A DNA stretch of 6,984 bases from an uncultured Bacillaceae bacterium. Lineage in GTDB: Bacteria > Bacillota > Bacilli > Bacillales > Cytobacillaceae. The notes beneath the pieces were generated by a model. It searched no databases and had not been told where the DNA came from. It saw only the letters and a list, made by a program, of their open reading frames with translations. Every line of letters begins with the position of its first letter. Position 1 is the stretch's first letter. The DNA is taken from positions 1 to 6,984 of the forward strand of contig CALKIU010000090.1 of assembly GCA_937995745.1 (NCBI GenBank). Direction: 5' to 3'. Below, one piece after another: positions 1 through 5,817 of this stretch. Made by a program: the position numbers and the translations under genes.

Positions 1-56
1 CCGTTGCGGTAGGCCATGGCCTTAAATGGTAATACTTCTGTTCCAATAAGAGACAT
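1..56 (-). CDS. ahpC: Alkyl hydroperoxide reductase subunit C (peroxiredoxin), N-terminal fragment
   Basis: Only the first 18 codons lie in the window; the gene runs off the left edge. The minus strand reads MSLIGTEVLPFKAMAYRNG (last residue incomplete), which matches the well-known start of Bacillus-type AhpC (MSLIG.EVLPF.A.A..NG). AhpC is the cytosolic 2-Cys peroxiredoxin that reduces hydrogen peroxide and organic hydroperoxides and is recycled by the flavoprotein AhpF, usually encoded next to it. The ATG at 56 has a good AGGGAGGA ribosome binding site at 65-72, 8 bases away. The catalytic cysteines are outside the window. The upstream PerR/Fur-like operator fits peroxide or metal control. 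The identification rests on a short but distinctive N-terminus. Confidence 0.9.
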   Translation of the reverse strand, partial: MSLIGTEVLPFKAMAYRN

Positions 57-125
57 AATCAAATTCCTCCCTGAATATATTTTTAATTTGTAAAATAGTT
101 ACATTCAACTAAAATAATTACAATA

Positions 126-162
126 CGATAATCATTATTATATAGTATTTACTTGTTGTCAA
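126..162 (-). promoter_or_regulatory. ahpC promoter with PerR/Fur-like operator
   Basis: On the minus strand a perfect TTGACA -35 box (162-157) and an AATAAT -10 box (139-134) are 17 bases apart, placing transcription start near 126 and giving a leader of about 70 bases to the ahpC ATG. Overlapping the -10 box is the palindrome CGATAATCATTATTA (126-140). It matches the PerR consensus TTATAATNATTATAA at 11 of 14 positions and the Fur 7-1-7 consensus TGATAATNATTATCA at 12 of 14. PerR repression of ahpC is established in Bacillus subtilis; which regulator binds here is inference. Confidence 0.72.
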
Positions 163-183
163 CAAATAACCTAAATTTATACA
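156..183 (+). promoter_or_regulatory. Divergent rightward promoter, probably for the C39 peptidase gene
   Basis: TTGTCA (156-161) and TATACA (178-183), 16 bases apart, make a plausible sigma-A promoter. Its -35 box overlaps the ahpC -35 box because both lie in the palindrome GTTGTCAAC (155-163). Start of transcription would be near 190, leaving a leader of about 180 bases before the peptidase start. No better promoter is visible nearer to the gene. Confidence 0.45.
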
Positions 184-234
184 AATTAAGAAAAAAGATC
201 TATTAAATGGATAGTTCTAAATACCCTCCGCAGA

Positions 235-265
235 GGATGAAAATTCCTGTTCATTCCAGTTTTTT
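235..265 (+). terminator. Possible leader hairpin with T run (attenuator-like)
   Basis: GGATGAA (235-241) pairs with TTCATTCC (250-257) with one bulged base and an 8-base loop. Six T residues (260-265) follow two bases later. It lies in the untranslated leader of the peptidase gene. The stem is short, so it could be a weak intrinsic terminator or chance. No ligand-binding RNA domain is recognised, and nothing else coding is seen between 57 and 373. Confidence 0.25.
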
Positions 266-373
266 CCTCTATGTATCATTTCAACAAAAAATCCCTGATT
301 CCTTCTAAAAAGGCAGTTAACAAATGGAACTCAATGAAGAAAAAAATTAGCCAACAATATAGAAGGAGGGAGT

Positions 374-1426
374 GTGAGCAATGTGAATCAATGGAAGAAA
401 ACCGGATTCCTTCTCGCTTTCTCAATCACATCTATTTTTTCTGGGTATTCTGAAAAAAATACCGTCAACATAAACATAAATGAACACCATCAATCAAGAA
501 CGGGAGTGGAGACAGTGTCTGACCGGGAGGAGATAAACAGCCGGGAGGCAAATAAAAAATGGACAACATCAGAAAAAAATGGTTCCGGTGATTCTCAATT
601 ATTACCGGTATTTGCGAATCAAAGAGATATTTTTGCGGAGAATGGAGAAAAGACCGTTGAGAATATGCAATACCAGCAAGACGGCGCAGGGAAGAAGCCG
701 GAAAAAGAGTCTCCCGAAACAGATAAAACAAAGGAGACATCTGTCATTTCGGCATGGACGGAATCTGATGTTCAGGCATTTTTATCCGGGCTCATTCCGG
801 GACATGAACATTTTTCAAGCCATGCGTCCTCACAGTCCGGGCCAAAGCTGTTGAACGTCCCCCTCATCAGCCAATATCCGGAACTTCCATCCGGGTGTGA
901 AGCTACCGTGCTGGCAATGGCTCTGCAATATTATGGAATCCATGTCAGCAAAACAAAGCTGGCTGATGAAATGCCCTATGATCCCACGCCTATTAAACGG
1001 GATAGTAACCGGCGTATTATTGAGTGGGGAGACCCAGAGGTTGGTTATGTGGGCAATCCGTACAATCTCGGAACAACCATTAACCCTAATCCCTTAAAAA
1101 AACTTCTCGATAAGTACCGGAGTGGCGGAATAGCTTTATACGGCCAGGACTTCAGCGTCATTGAAAACTATGTAAATGAAGGGAAACCGACTCTTGTTTG
1201 GTTTACACTGCATTATCAGATGCCGGCTCCCCGGACCTGGAAAACGCCAGCCGGTAAAGAAATTTATGCGCCAAGGCCGCTCCACTGCGTTCTGGTCACC
1301 GGAGTTGACAGCCGTTATGTGTATTTTCATGACAGTGATGCCAACCGGAAAAATGTCAGGGTGGCCAGGGAACATTTTGAAAAAGTATATAACGCGATGG
1401 GACGGAGGGCATTGGTGGTAAGTTAA
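374..1426 (+). CDS. C39-family (Peptidase_C39_2, YvpB-like) cysteine peptidase, secreted or membrane anchored
   Basis: The 350-residue product has three parts. Residues 1-25 look like a signal peptide or anchor (WKK followed by a hydrophobic GFLLAFSITSIFSG). Residues about 27-155 are a hydrophilic, charged, probably disordered linker. Residues about 158-350 form a papain-like C39 domain. Expected active-site residues are visible: Gln167 for the oxyanion hole, Cys175 in LPSGCEA, His304 in RPLHCVLVTG and Asp320 in YFHDSD. This resembles the Peptidase_C39_2 domain of B. subtilis YvpB; the substrate is unknown. No ABC transporter domain is fused, so it is not a typical bacteriocin exporter. Start choice is uncertain: GTG at 374 has AAGGAGG (363-369) only 4 bases away, while in-frame GTG at 383 lies 13 bases away and gives a neater signal peptide. 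A palindrome follows at 1478. Confidence 0.85.
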   Translation: MSNVNQWKKTGFLLAFSITSIFSGYSEKNTVNININEHHQSRTGVETVSDREEINSREANKKWTTSEKNGSGDSQLLPVFANQRDIFAENGEKTVENMQYQQDGAGKKPEKESPETDKTKETSVISAWTESDVQAFLSGLIPGHEHFSSHASSQSGPKLLNVPLISQYPELPSGCEATVLAMALQYYGIHVSKTKLADEMPYDPTPIKRDSNRRIIEWGDPEVGYVGNPYNLGTTINPNPLKKLLDKYRSGGIALYGQDFSVIENYVNEGKPTLVWFTLHYQMPAPRTWKTPAGKEIYAPRPLHCVLVTGVDSRYVYFHDSDANRKNVRVAREHFEKVYNAMGRRALVVS

Positions 1427-1477
1427 TGTTTTCTTAAATTTGCCATTCGCCTGATTAAAATAACAAAGACTACTCCA

Positions 1478-1536
1478 AATTCCGGCACTGCACCCTTCCT
1501 GATTTTATGGTGGAAGGAATTCTAAGTGCCGGAATT
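1478..1536. repeat. 12-bp perfect inverted repeat after the C39 gene, possible terminator
   Basis: AATTCCGGCACT (1478-1489) and AGTGCCGGAATT (1525-1536) are perfect inverted arms around a 35-base loop, which itself contains CCTTCC (1494-1499) pairing with GGAAGG (1512-1517). The element lies 52 bases after the peptidase stop. Only a weak T stretch (TTCTT) follows, so terminator function is doubtful. The left arm plus the next base (ATTCCGGCACTG) recurs exactly in the terminator at 2357-2399. Confidence 0.6.
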
Positions 1537-1605
1537 CTTATGTACAGCCCCCATTTTTCTTAAATATTATAAAATATAAGAAGGGAAGCAAAATAATTTT
1601 CAAAG

Positions 1606-2349
1606 GTGAGAAATTTGAAGGAAAAAATCCTCCGCAATTTGCGGAAAAGCCGCAAGAAAAGAAAAACGTTTATTTTTAGAATCGTTCTTATTCTTCTCGT
1701 TTTATCCATTTTTTATGCGATTTATATGTATCAGCTTGCACCTCCGGGTCCGGCCCAAAATGAGTTTGAACGGGTAAAAAGTGATTACATTCTCATGCTC
1801 TTTCAATGCGCGGTCGGCAGCATCGTTATATTTCTTCCATCGAGGGTTGAACGCCATTTTGGGATTGATATCCCCGATATTATGGAAATTATGTATTTTA
1901 TCTTTTTATTTTGCGCTATCTATCTAGGGGAAGTGCGGAATTTCTATTTTAAAGTTCCCTATTGGGATTTAATTCTCCACAGTTTCAGCGCAGCCATGCT
2001 GGGGGCTTTGGGCTTTATCCTTGTAAATTTTCTTAATGACATGAACAGGCCGGAAATTCATCTAAGTCCCTTTTTTGTAGCCCTATTTGCATTTTGCTTT
2101 GCAGTGACATGCGGAGTTGTTTGGGAAATTTATGAGTTTCTTGCGGACGGAATTCTTGGTACCAATATGCAAAAGTTTATAGAAGCGGACGGAACGGTTT
2201 TAATTGGCCGCGAAGCGCTGAGAGACACGATGGAGGATATTATTGTCGATGCGGTCAGTGCTCTGGCGGTAACAGCCCTTGGATATATTCATTTGCGCAA
2301 CGAAATAAGACGCCATAGAAAAAGCGAAGCCTCTTTGAATTCCAATTGA
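1606..2349 (+). CDS. Six-helix integral membrane protein, DUF2238/YjdF-like
   Basis: The 247-residue product has a very basic N-terminus (RKSRKKRK, residues 13-20) and about six hydrophobic helices near 22-44, 60-78, 91-108, 122-143, 153-179 and 211-230. Conserved-looking polar residues lie in or beside helices: WD and H at 120-125, WEIYEFLAD at 173-181, and DTMEDIIVD at 207-215. This pattern (WD..LH, WE.YEF..D, MQ, DT..D...D) recalls the DUF2238/YjdF-type membrane proteins, whose function is unknown; the assignment is from memory of the pattern. The long boundary uses GTG at 1606, but in-frame TTG at 1615 is preceded by AAAGGTGAG (1602-1610) and may be the true start, giving 244 residues. 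A strong terminator follows 8 bases after the stop, so it is probably monocistronic. Confidence 0.82.
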   Translation: MRNLKEKILRNLRKSRKKRKTFIFRIVLILLVLSIFYAIYMYQLAPPGPAQNEFERVKSDYILMLFQCAVGSIVIFLPSRVERHFGIDIPDIMEIMYFIFLFCAIYLGEVRNFYFKVPYWDLILHSFSAAMLGALGFILVNFLNDMNRPEIHLSPFFVALFAFCFAVTCGVVWEIYEFLADGILGTNMQKFIEADGTVLIGREALRDTMEDIIVDAVSALAVTALGYIHLRNEIRRHRKSEASLNSN

Positions 2350-2356
2350 GTGGTGC

Positions 2357-2399
2357 AAGATTCCGGCACTGTAACAGAACAGCGCCGGAATTTTTGTTT
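2357..2399 (+). terminator. Rho-independent terminator of the membrane protein gene
   Basis: ATTCCGGC (2360-2367) pairs with GCCGGAAT (2384-2391). After an A/C mismatch, CTGT (2369-2372) pairs with ACAG (2379-2382) around a 6-base loop. The run TTTTT (2391-2395) followed by GTTT gives a normal U tract for rightward transcription. No comparable T run exists for the minus-strand gene converging from the right. Confidence 0.85.
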
Positions 2400-2478
2400 G
2401 GATGGGGTTTGCAAGGCTGTTTGCATGTTCTTCTTAAATCTTTTATCCGTCCCGTCCCGAATAAGACAAAACCGATTT

Positions 2479-3090
2479 TTATTCCGGGAAAGGCTGATGA
2501 TGCAGTTGCTTTTTTATTTCATTCATTTTTTGCACAACGAGCGGGTAAAAATATTTTTGGGCGCTTTTGGTGCAATTTCCGCCAAAAAAAGCCGTCCCGG
2601 GGCATGACTTGACTTCATAATCTTTGGCATTGTCGAGGACTCTTTCCCCTGTTTTATAACGCCACCAATGGTGATAGGTAATGCTGTCAACGGAGGGAAT
2701 CAGGTTGAATTTTAAACAAAGCAACGCTGTCACATAAATAATGGCATCCTTTTGTTCTTTCGTCATGACATCATTCCCTGCATTAAAATTGCCAACATTT
2801 TCAATGGTAATTCCCTCAGCATTCGCTATTGCGCCGATTGAACCTTCCGGAGTCATATTGAACGGCCGAGAAACGGCAATTTTTCCGTCCGGAAAGGTGG
2901 TAATATTTTGGGCAATGGTCTTCCATCCCATTTTGCTTTTGTGGAAATGCTCCATGCTGTTAAGCAGTTGAAAGTGATTATTGCCTTTAAAATGCGCGTA
3001 GGACGGCCGCCATGTATGATGGTGCTGGATTATTGCAATTTTTCGGCTGATTTTGCTGTTAAAAAGCCATTCCTTAAACTCTTCCTTTTG
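2479..3090 (-). CDS. N-acetylmuramoyl-L-alanine amidase domain (Amidase_2/PGRP fold), C-terminal half of the split gene
   Basis: The open frame runs from 3090 to the TAA at 2479-2481. Its 203 residues would cut the amide bond between MurNAc and L-alanine in peptidoglycan using zinc. Probable zinc ligands are visible: a histidine in IIQHHHTW (about residues 20-27), a histidine in TYHHWW (about residue 140) and the cysteine of SCPGT (about residue 163). Other family-typical stretches are PSYAHFKGNNHF, GWKTIAQN, TTFPDG and IENVGNF. A product starting at the first available ATG (2955, giving MEHFHK, 158 residues) would lose the first histidine and the first strand and should be inactive, so expression depends on the LysM frame upstream. 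It converges with the membrane protein gene on the left; the gap between them holds only that gene's terminator. Confidence 0.75.
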   Translation of the reverse strand, partial: QKEEFKEWLFNSKISRKIAIIQHHHTWRPSYAHFKGNNHFQLLNSMEHFHKSKMGWKTIAQNITTFPDGKIAVSRPFNMTPEGSIGAIANAEGITIENVGNFNAGNDVMTKEQKDAIIYVTALLCLKFNLIPSVDSITYHHWWRYKTGERVLDNAKDYEVKSCPGTAFFGGNCTKSAQKYFYPLVVQKMNEIKKQLHHQPFPE

Positions 3091-3493
3091 TCATAAGAAT
3101 GTGCGTGCCTTGCATGGCCAGTTTTTTGGGAGGGATTTTGATGATCATTCCCGGCTGTAGCAATGGTGACGAAAGTTTATTAGCATTTTTAATCAATTCT
3201 GCGGTAGAACCATACCGCTCGGCAACCCGGCCGATCGTATCTTTCATTTGAACTTCATACAGAAATGAAACTTTCAGTTTTTGCCCTGCAAGCAAGGCGG
3301 TCGATTGGAGACCGTTTGCCTGAATAAGTTCTTCCTCAGTTGTATCGAACTTTTTAGCCACCTCTGAAAGACTGTCTCCCGGCTGAACTTCATAAATATT
3401 GTCTGAATCAAAATCTAGGGTGTGAACTGTTTGCGCGAATGCAGAGAAAAGGGAACAGATCAGCAGGATGACAGGAGTGATTAATTCTTTCAT
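3074..3493 (-). CDS. Secreted protein with two LysM domains, N-terminal half of the split hydrolase
   Basis: The 139-residue product begins with a clear signal peptide (MKELITPVILLICSLFSAFA, probable cleavage before Gln21). Two LysM modules follow, at about 33-76 (IYEVQPGDSLSEVAKKF...LLAGQKLKV) and 79-121 (YEVQMKDTIGRVAERYG...LLQPGMIIKIP). LysM binds N-acetylglucosamine-containing glycan, so this half should anchor the enzyme to the cell wall outside the membrane. The ATG at 3493 is supported by AAAGGAA at 3501-3507. The frame ends soon after the second LysM at TAA 3074-3076 and overlaps the open amidase frame. If translated alone it would be a wall-binding protein without a catalytic domain. 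Confidence 0.8.
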   Translation of the reverse strand: MKELITPVILLICSLFSAFAQTVHTLDFDSDNIYEVQPGDSLSEVAKKFDTTEEELIQANGLQSTALLAGQKLKVSFLYEVQMKDTIGRVAERYGSTAELIKNANKLSSPLLQPGMIIKIPPKKLAMQGTHILMTKGRV

Positions 3494-3776
3494 CTAAAAA
3501 TTCCTTTCCTGATTATTAAGTCATGTTTAATTTTCGAAAAAGCAAAGGAATTATTCCCGGTTCTGAGAAAAGGCAAAAAGACAAAAGAGAACACGGATTT
3601 ATAAACAAGAAGGCGGATTGGACGAAGCGGAATCAAGGAAGCAAATTGAAATAATGGCAATCGTGATCGATAGCAAAACCGGGCAGAATCATTTGCTTTT
3701 TTTCTGGGCCGGTTTCTGCTGTTTGGAGGAGTGCATTAGAAAACGGGAGGGATACGGAGGATCTTGTGGCATTTTT
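3494..3776. other. Gene-poor stretch between the hydrolase and the ect region
   Basis: No convincing gene is seen. A 64-codon rightward frame starting at TTG 3618 has no properly spaced ribosome binding site and no recognisable motif. It runs into the palindrome at 3778-3795. AGCAAA and TTTGCT, separated by 14 bases and followed by seven T residues (about 3673-3705), could form a very weak hairpin. No clear promoter for the leftward LysM gene could be fixed. Confidence 0.4.
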
Positions 3777-3777
3777 A

Positions 3778-3795
3778 AAGAAGAGGCCTCTTTTT
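3778..3795 (+). terminator. Possible AT-rich terminator or palindrome upstream of ect
   Basis: AAGAGGCCTCTT (3781-3792) is a perfect 12-bp palindrome, extended by A/T and G-T pairs to 3778-3795 and ending in five T residues. As RNA it would give a 7-bp stem with a GGCC loop plus a U tract, which is weak. It may isolate ectA from upstream transcription, or be a DNA-binding site. Confidence 0.3.
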
Positions 3796-3808
3796 ATCAG
3801 CTGAGCAG

Positions 3809-3827
3809 TTGAGAGGTCTTGAGAGGT
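3809..3827 (+). repeat. Tandem 9-bp direct repeat TTGAGAGGT upstream of the ect promoter
   Basis: TTGAGAGGT occurs at 3809-3817 and again at 3819-3827, a 10-bp period of about one helical turn. It ends 23 bases before the ect -35 box, where an activator or upstream repressor could bind. No known operator consensus was recognised. Confidence 0.4.
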
Positions 3828-3850
3828 AGTTAAATGACGCTATAGGGGTT

Positions 3851-3880
3851 TTGACTGGAAAAAGGGTAAAGGTTTATGAT
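3851..3880 (+). promoter_or_regulatory. Probable ect operon promoter (sigma-A type)
   Basis: TTGACT (3851-3856) and TATGAT (3875-3880) are separated by 18 bases. Both hexamers differ from consensus at one position only. Transcription would begin near 3887, about 47 bases before the ectA ATG. Known ectoine operons are induced by high osmolarity; no osmoregulatory element can be proved here, though a tandem repeat lies just upstream. Confidence 0.65.
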
Positions 3881-3910
3881 TGGTATTGTTATTAATTAGA
3901 AAATTCAAAT

Positions 3911-3920
3911 AAGGAGGTGA
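3911..3920 (+). promoter_or_regulatory. Consensus ribosome binding site of ectA with unusually long spacing
   Basis: AAGGAGGTGA is a near-perfect complement of the 16S rRNA 3' end, yet the ATG is 13 bases after it (16 after GGAGG). No ATG, GTG or TTG lies in frame between the TAA stop at 3910-3912 and 3934, and none is visible soon after, so the start at 3934 is forced. Confidence 0.7.
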
Positions 3921-3933
3921 CAACAGAGCAGGG

Positions 3934-4458
3934 ATGAACAGGAAAGTTTTATCGCAAACAAAAAGCTGCCCATATACATTTAGAAAACCAACTGTGCAGG
4001 ACGGTTCAGAAATATGGGGTCTTGTAAAAAGTACAGGTGTGCTTGATGTAAACACTCCGTATGCATATCTTATGCTGGGCAAATATTTCGCAGATACCTG
4101 TGTTGTTGCTGAGGAAAAGGACCAAATAATCGGCTTTGTGTCCGCATTCCTTCCGCCGGGTTCATCTGAAACGGTTTTTGTTTGGCAGGTGGCTGTTCAT
4201 CACGAACACCGCGGAAAGGGAATTGGAGGAAGACTTTTAAATGAACTGTTAAAGAGAAAAACATGTGAAAATGTTCGCTATTTAGAGGCGACTGTTTCCC
4301 CGTCAAATATCCCATCTCAGAAACTTTTTCACGGATTGGCACAACGTCTGAATTGTCCATGTGTAATTTCTGAAGGGTTTACTGAAGAAATGTTTCCGGA
4401 ATCCGGACATGAAGCTGAACTGACCTATGTCATTGGTCCTTTTAAGTTGCACCGTTAA
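3934..4458 (+). CDS. ectA: L-2,4-diaminobutyrate acetyltransferase
   Basis: EctA transfers an acetyl group from acetyl-CoA to the 4-amino group of L-2,4-diaminobutyrate, giving N-gamma-acetyl-diaminobutyrate, the second step of ectoine synthesis. The 174-residue product is a single GNAT domain of normal EctA length. Family marks are TFRKPTVQDG (15-24), GVLDVNTPYAYLML (35-48), the central strand VFVWQVAVHHEHRG (81-94), the acetyl-CoA phosphate-binding loop RGKGIGG (93-99) and EATVSPSNIPSQKLF (118-132). The LDVN.PYAY stretch is diagnostic against other GNAT enzymes. It is the first gene of the cluster, 60 bases before ectB, in the usual ectA-ectB-ectC order. The protein is cytosolic. Confidence 0.95.
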   Translation: MNRKVLSQTKSCPYTFRKPTVQDGSEIWGLVKSTGVLDVNTPYAYLMLGKYFADTCVVAEEKDQIIGFVSAFLPPGSSETVFVWQVAVHHEHRGKGIGGRLLNELLKRKTCENVRYLEATVSPSNIPSQKLFHGLAQRLNCPCVISEGFTEEMFPESGHEAELTYVIGPFKLHR

Positions 4459-4518
4459 AATGCAATGTAAAAAAGATGCGGAAATAAAATACTGAATTTT
4501 CCGAAAGGTAGTGAAAGA

Positions 4519-5817
4519 ATGCAAGCAGTAAAAAACTCCTCTGCCATGCTTGCCATGTTTGAGGAGTTAGAATCAGAAGTTCGAAGTTATATTCGCAGTT
4601 TTCCGGCCGTTTTTCAAAAAGCAAAGGGTTCAAAAATATGGGATAAAGACGGTAAGGAATATATCGATTTCTTTGCCGGGGCCGGCGCTTTAAACTATGG
4701 TCATAATGAAACGGGCATGAAAGAAAAGCTGCTCGATTATATTGCCGGCGACAGCATCACCCACAGTCTGGATATGGGCACGGAAGCGAAGGCCCGTTTT
4801 TTAAAAAGATTCAGGGAGGTTATTCTTAATCCCAGAGGCCTTGATTATAAAGTGATGTTTCCCGGTCCGACCGGAACGAACGCCGTGGAAAGTGCTTTAA
4901 AGCTTGCACGCAAGGTCACCGGGAGCGATCTTGTGATAAGCTTCACAAACAGTTTCCACGGCATGACACTCGGTTCTTTGTCGGTGACGGGAAACTCCTT
5001 TAAGCGCAAGGGAGCGGGGGTTTCCCTTCAAAACAGTGTTGCCATGCCTTTTGACGGCTATTTCGGTGATGATATAGACACAGCCGAATATTTGGAGCGC
5101 TATTTGTCTGATTCAGGAAGCGGCTTGGATAAACCGGCAGCGATTATTGTGGAAACTGTTCAGGGGGAAGGCGGATTGAATTCGGCCAGTTTTGAGTGGT
5201 TGAAAAAAATAGAGGCCATATGCCGCCGTTATGATATTTTGCTCATTGTTGATGATGTGCAGGCCGGCTGCGGGAGAACCGGCACCTTTTTCAGTTTTGA
5301 ACCGGCCGGGATCAAGCCTGATATTGTTTGTCTGTCCAAGTCGATTAGCGGTTACGGAATTCCGATGGCATTGACTTTAATTAAACCGGAGTACGATATT
5401 TGGAATCCGGGCGAACATAACGGAACATTCCGCGGGCACAATCTCGCCTTTGTCACTGCGGCGGAAGCCTTAACATATTGGGAAAAGAAAGATTTCGAGG
5501 AAAAGATCAGGGAAAAGAGCCGTCTTGTTGGAGAGTTTTTGGAAAGTCTTGTAAAAAAATATCCTGACCTTGAAGGTGAAGTCCGCGGCAGAGGATTAAT
5601 GAAAGGAGTGGCCTGCGGTAAAAAAGGCCTGGCCGGAAAAGTATGCCGTATGGCTTTTAAAAAGGGGTTGATTATGGAAACATCGGGTCCCGGCGATGAA
5701 GTGTTTAAAATTATGCCTCCATTAACGATTGAAGAAGATCTTTTAAAACAGGGTTTTGTCATTATTGAGGAGAGCGTGAAAGAAAGCCTGGCTGAGTTTG
5801 AAAAAGAGCCGGTTTAA
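4519..5817 (+). CDS. ectB: L-2,4-diaminobutyrate:2-oxoglutarate aminotransferase
   Basis: EctB is a class III PLP-dependent aminotransferase that makes L-2,4-diaminobutyrate from L-aspartate beta-semialdehyde with glutamate as amino donor, the first committed step of ectoine synthesis. The 432 residues include FEELESEVRSYIRSFP (14-29), typical of the EctB N-terminus, GPTGTNAVE (116-124, cofactor phosphate), SFHGMT (145-150), ETVQGEGG (212-219), the pyridine-nitrogen aspartate in VDDVQAGCGRTG (244-255), the Schiff-base lysine Lys274 in CLSKSISGYG and TFRGHN (303-308). All key residues are present and the length is normal. The ATG at 4519 has a modest site, GAAAGG (4503-4508), 10 bases away. 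CGGAAA/TTTCCG (4479-4484 and 4498-4503) can form a small hairpin touching that site, which might tune translation. Confidence 0.95.
   Translation: MQAVKNSSAMLAMFEELESEVRSYIRSFPAVFQKAKGSKIWDKDGKEYIDFFAGAGALNYGHNETGMKEKLLDYIAGDSITHSLDMGTEAKARFLKRFREVILNPRGLDYKVMFPGPTGTNAVESALKLARKVTGSDLVISFTNSFHGMTLGSLSVTGNSFKRKGAGVSLQNSVAMPFDGYFGDDIDTAEYLERYLSDSGSGLDKPAAIIVETVQGEGGLNSASFEWLKKIEAICRRYDILLIVDDVQAGCGRTGTFFSFEPAGIKPDIVCLSKSISGYGIPMALTLIKPEYDIWNPGEHNGTFRGHNLAFVTAAEALTYWEKKDFEEKIREKSRLVGEFLESLVKKYPDLEGEVRGRGLMKGVACGKKGLAGKVCRMAFKKGLIMETSGPGDEVFKIMPPLTIEEDLLKQGFVIIEESVKESLAEFEKEPV

Larger units (their letters stand above)
2479..3493 (-). pseudogene. LysM-LysM-amidase cell wall hydrolase gene split by a +1 frameshift
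   Basis: The two reading frames on this strand appear to be one gene. The LysM frame ends ...ILMTKGRV-stop. At the same point the amidase frame reads EEFKEWLFNSKISRK and continues without a stop for about 200 codons. Dropping one base from the AAAAGG run (3084-3089) gives ...MTKEEFKEWL, a seamless join. The amidase frame has no ATG, GTG or TTG between its upstream stop (3091-3093) and the ATG at 2955, which lies after the first zinc-binding histidine, so it cannot make a whole enzyme by itself. It may be an inactivating mutation, a base error in the homopolymer, or programmed +1 frameshifting. Confidence 0.65.

Noticed and set aside
271..453. 60-codon rightward frame starting at ATG 271
   Set aside because: It has no ribosome binding site (TTTTTTCCTCT precedes it), and it overlaps the start of the C39 peptidase gene, which has strong domain evidence in another frame.
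3618..3812. 64-codon rightward frame (TTG start) upstream of ect
   Set aside because: AGGCGG is only one base before the TTG, no motif is recognised, and the frame crosses a palindrome. It is most likely a chance opening.
3848..3869. Sigma-B promoter for ect (GTTTTG ... GGGTAA)
   Set aside because: GGGTAA fits a sigma-B -10 box, but the candidate -35 box is only 10 bases away, too close, and a near-consensus sigma-A promoter covers the same region.
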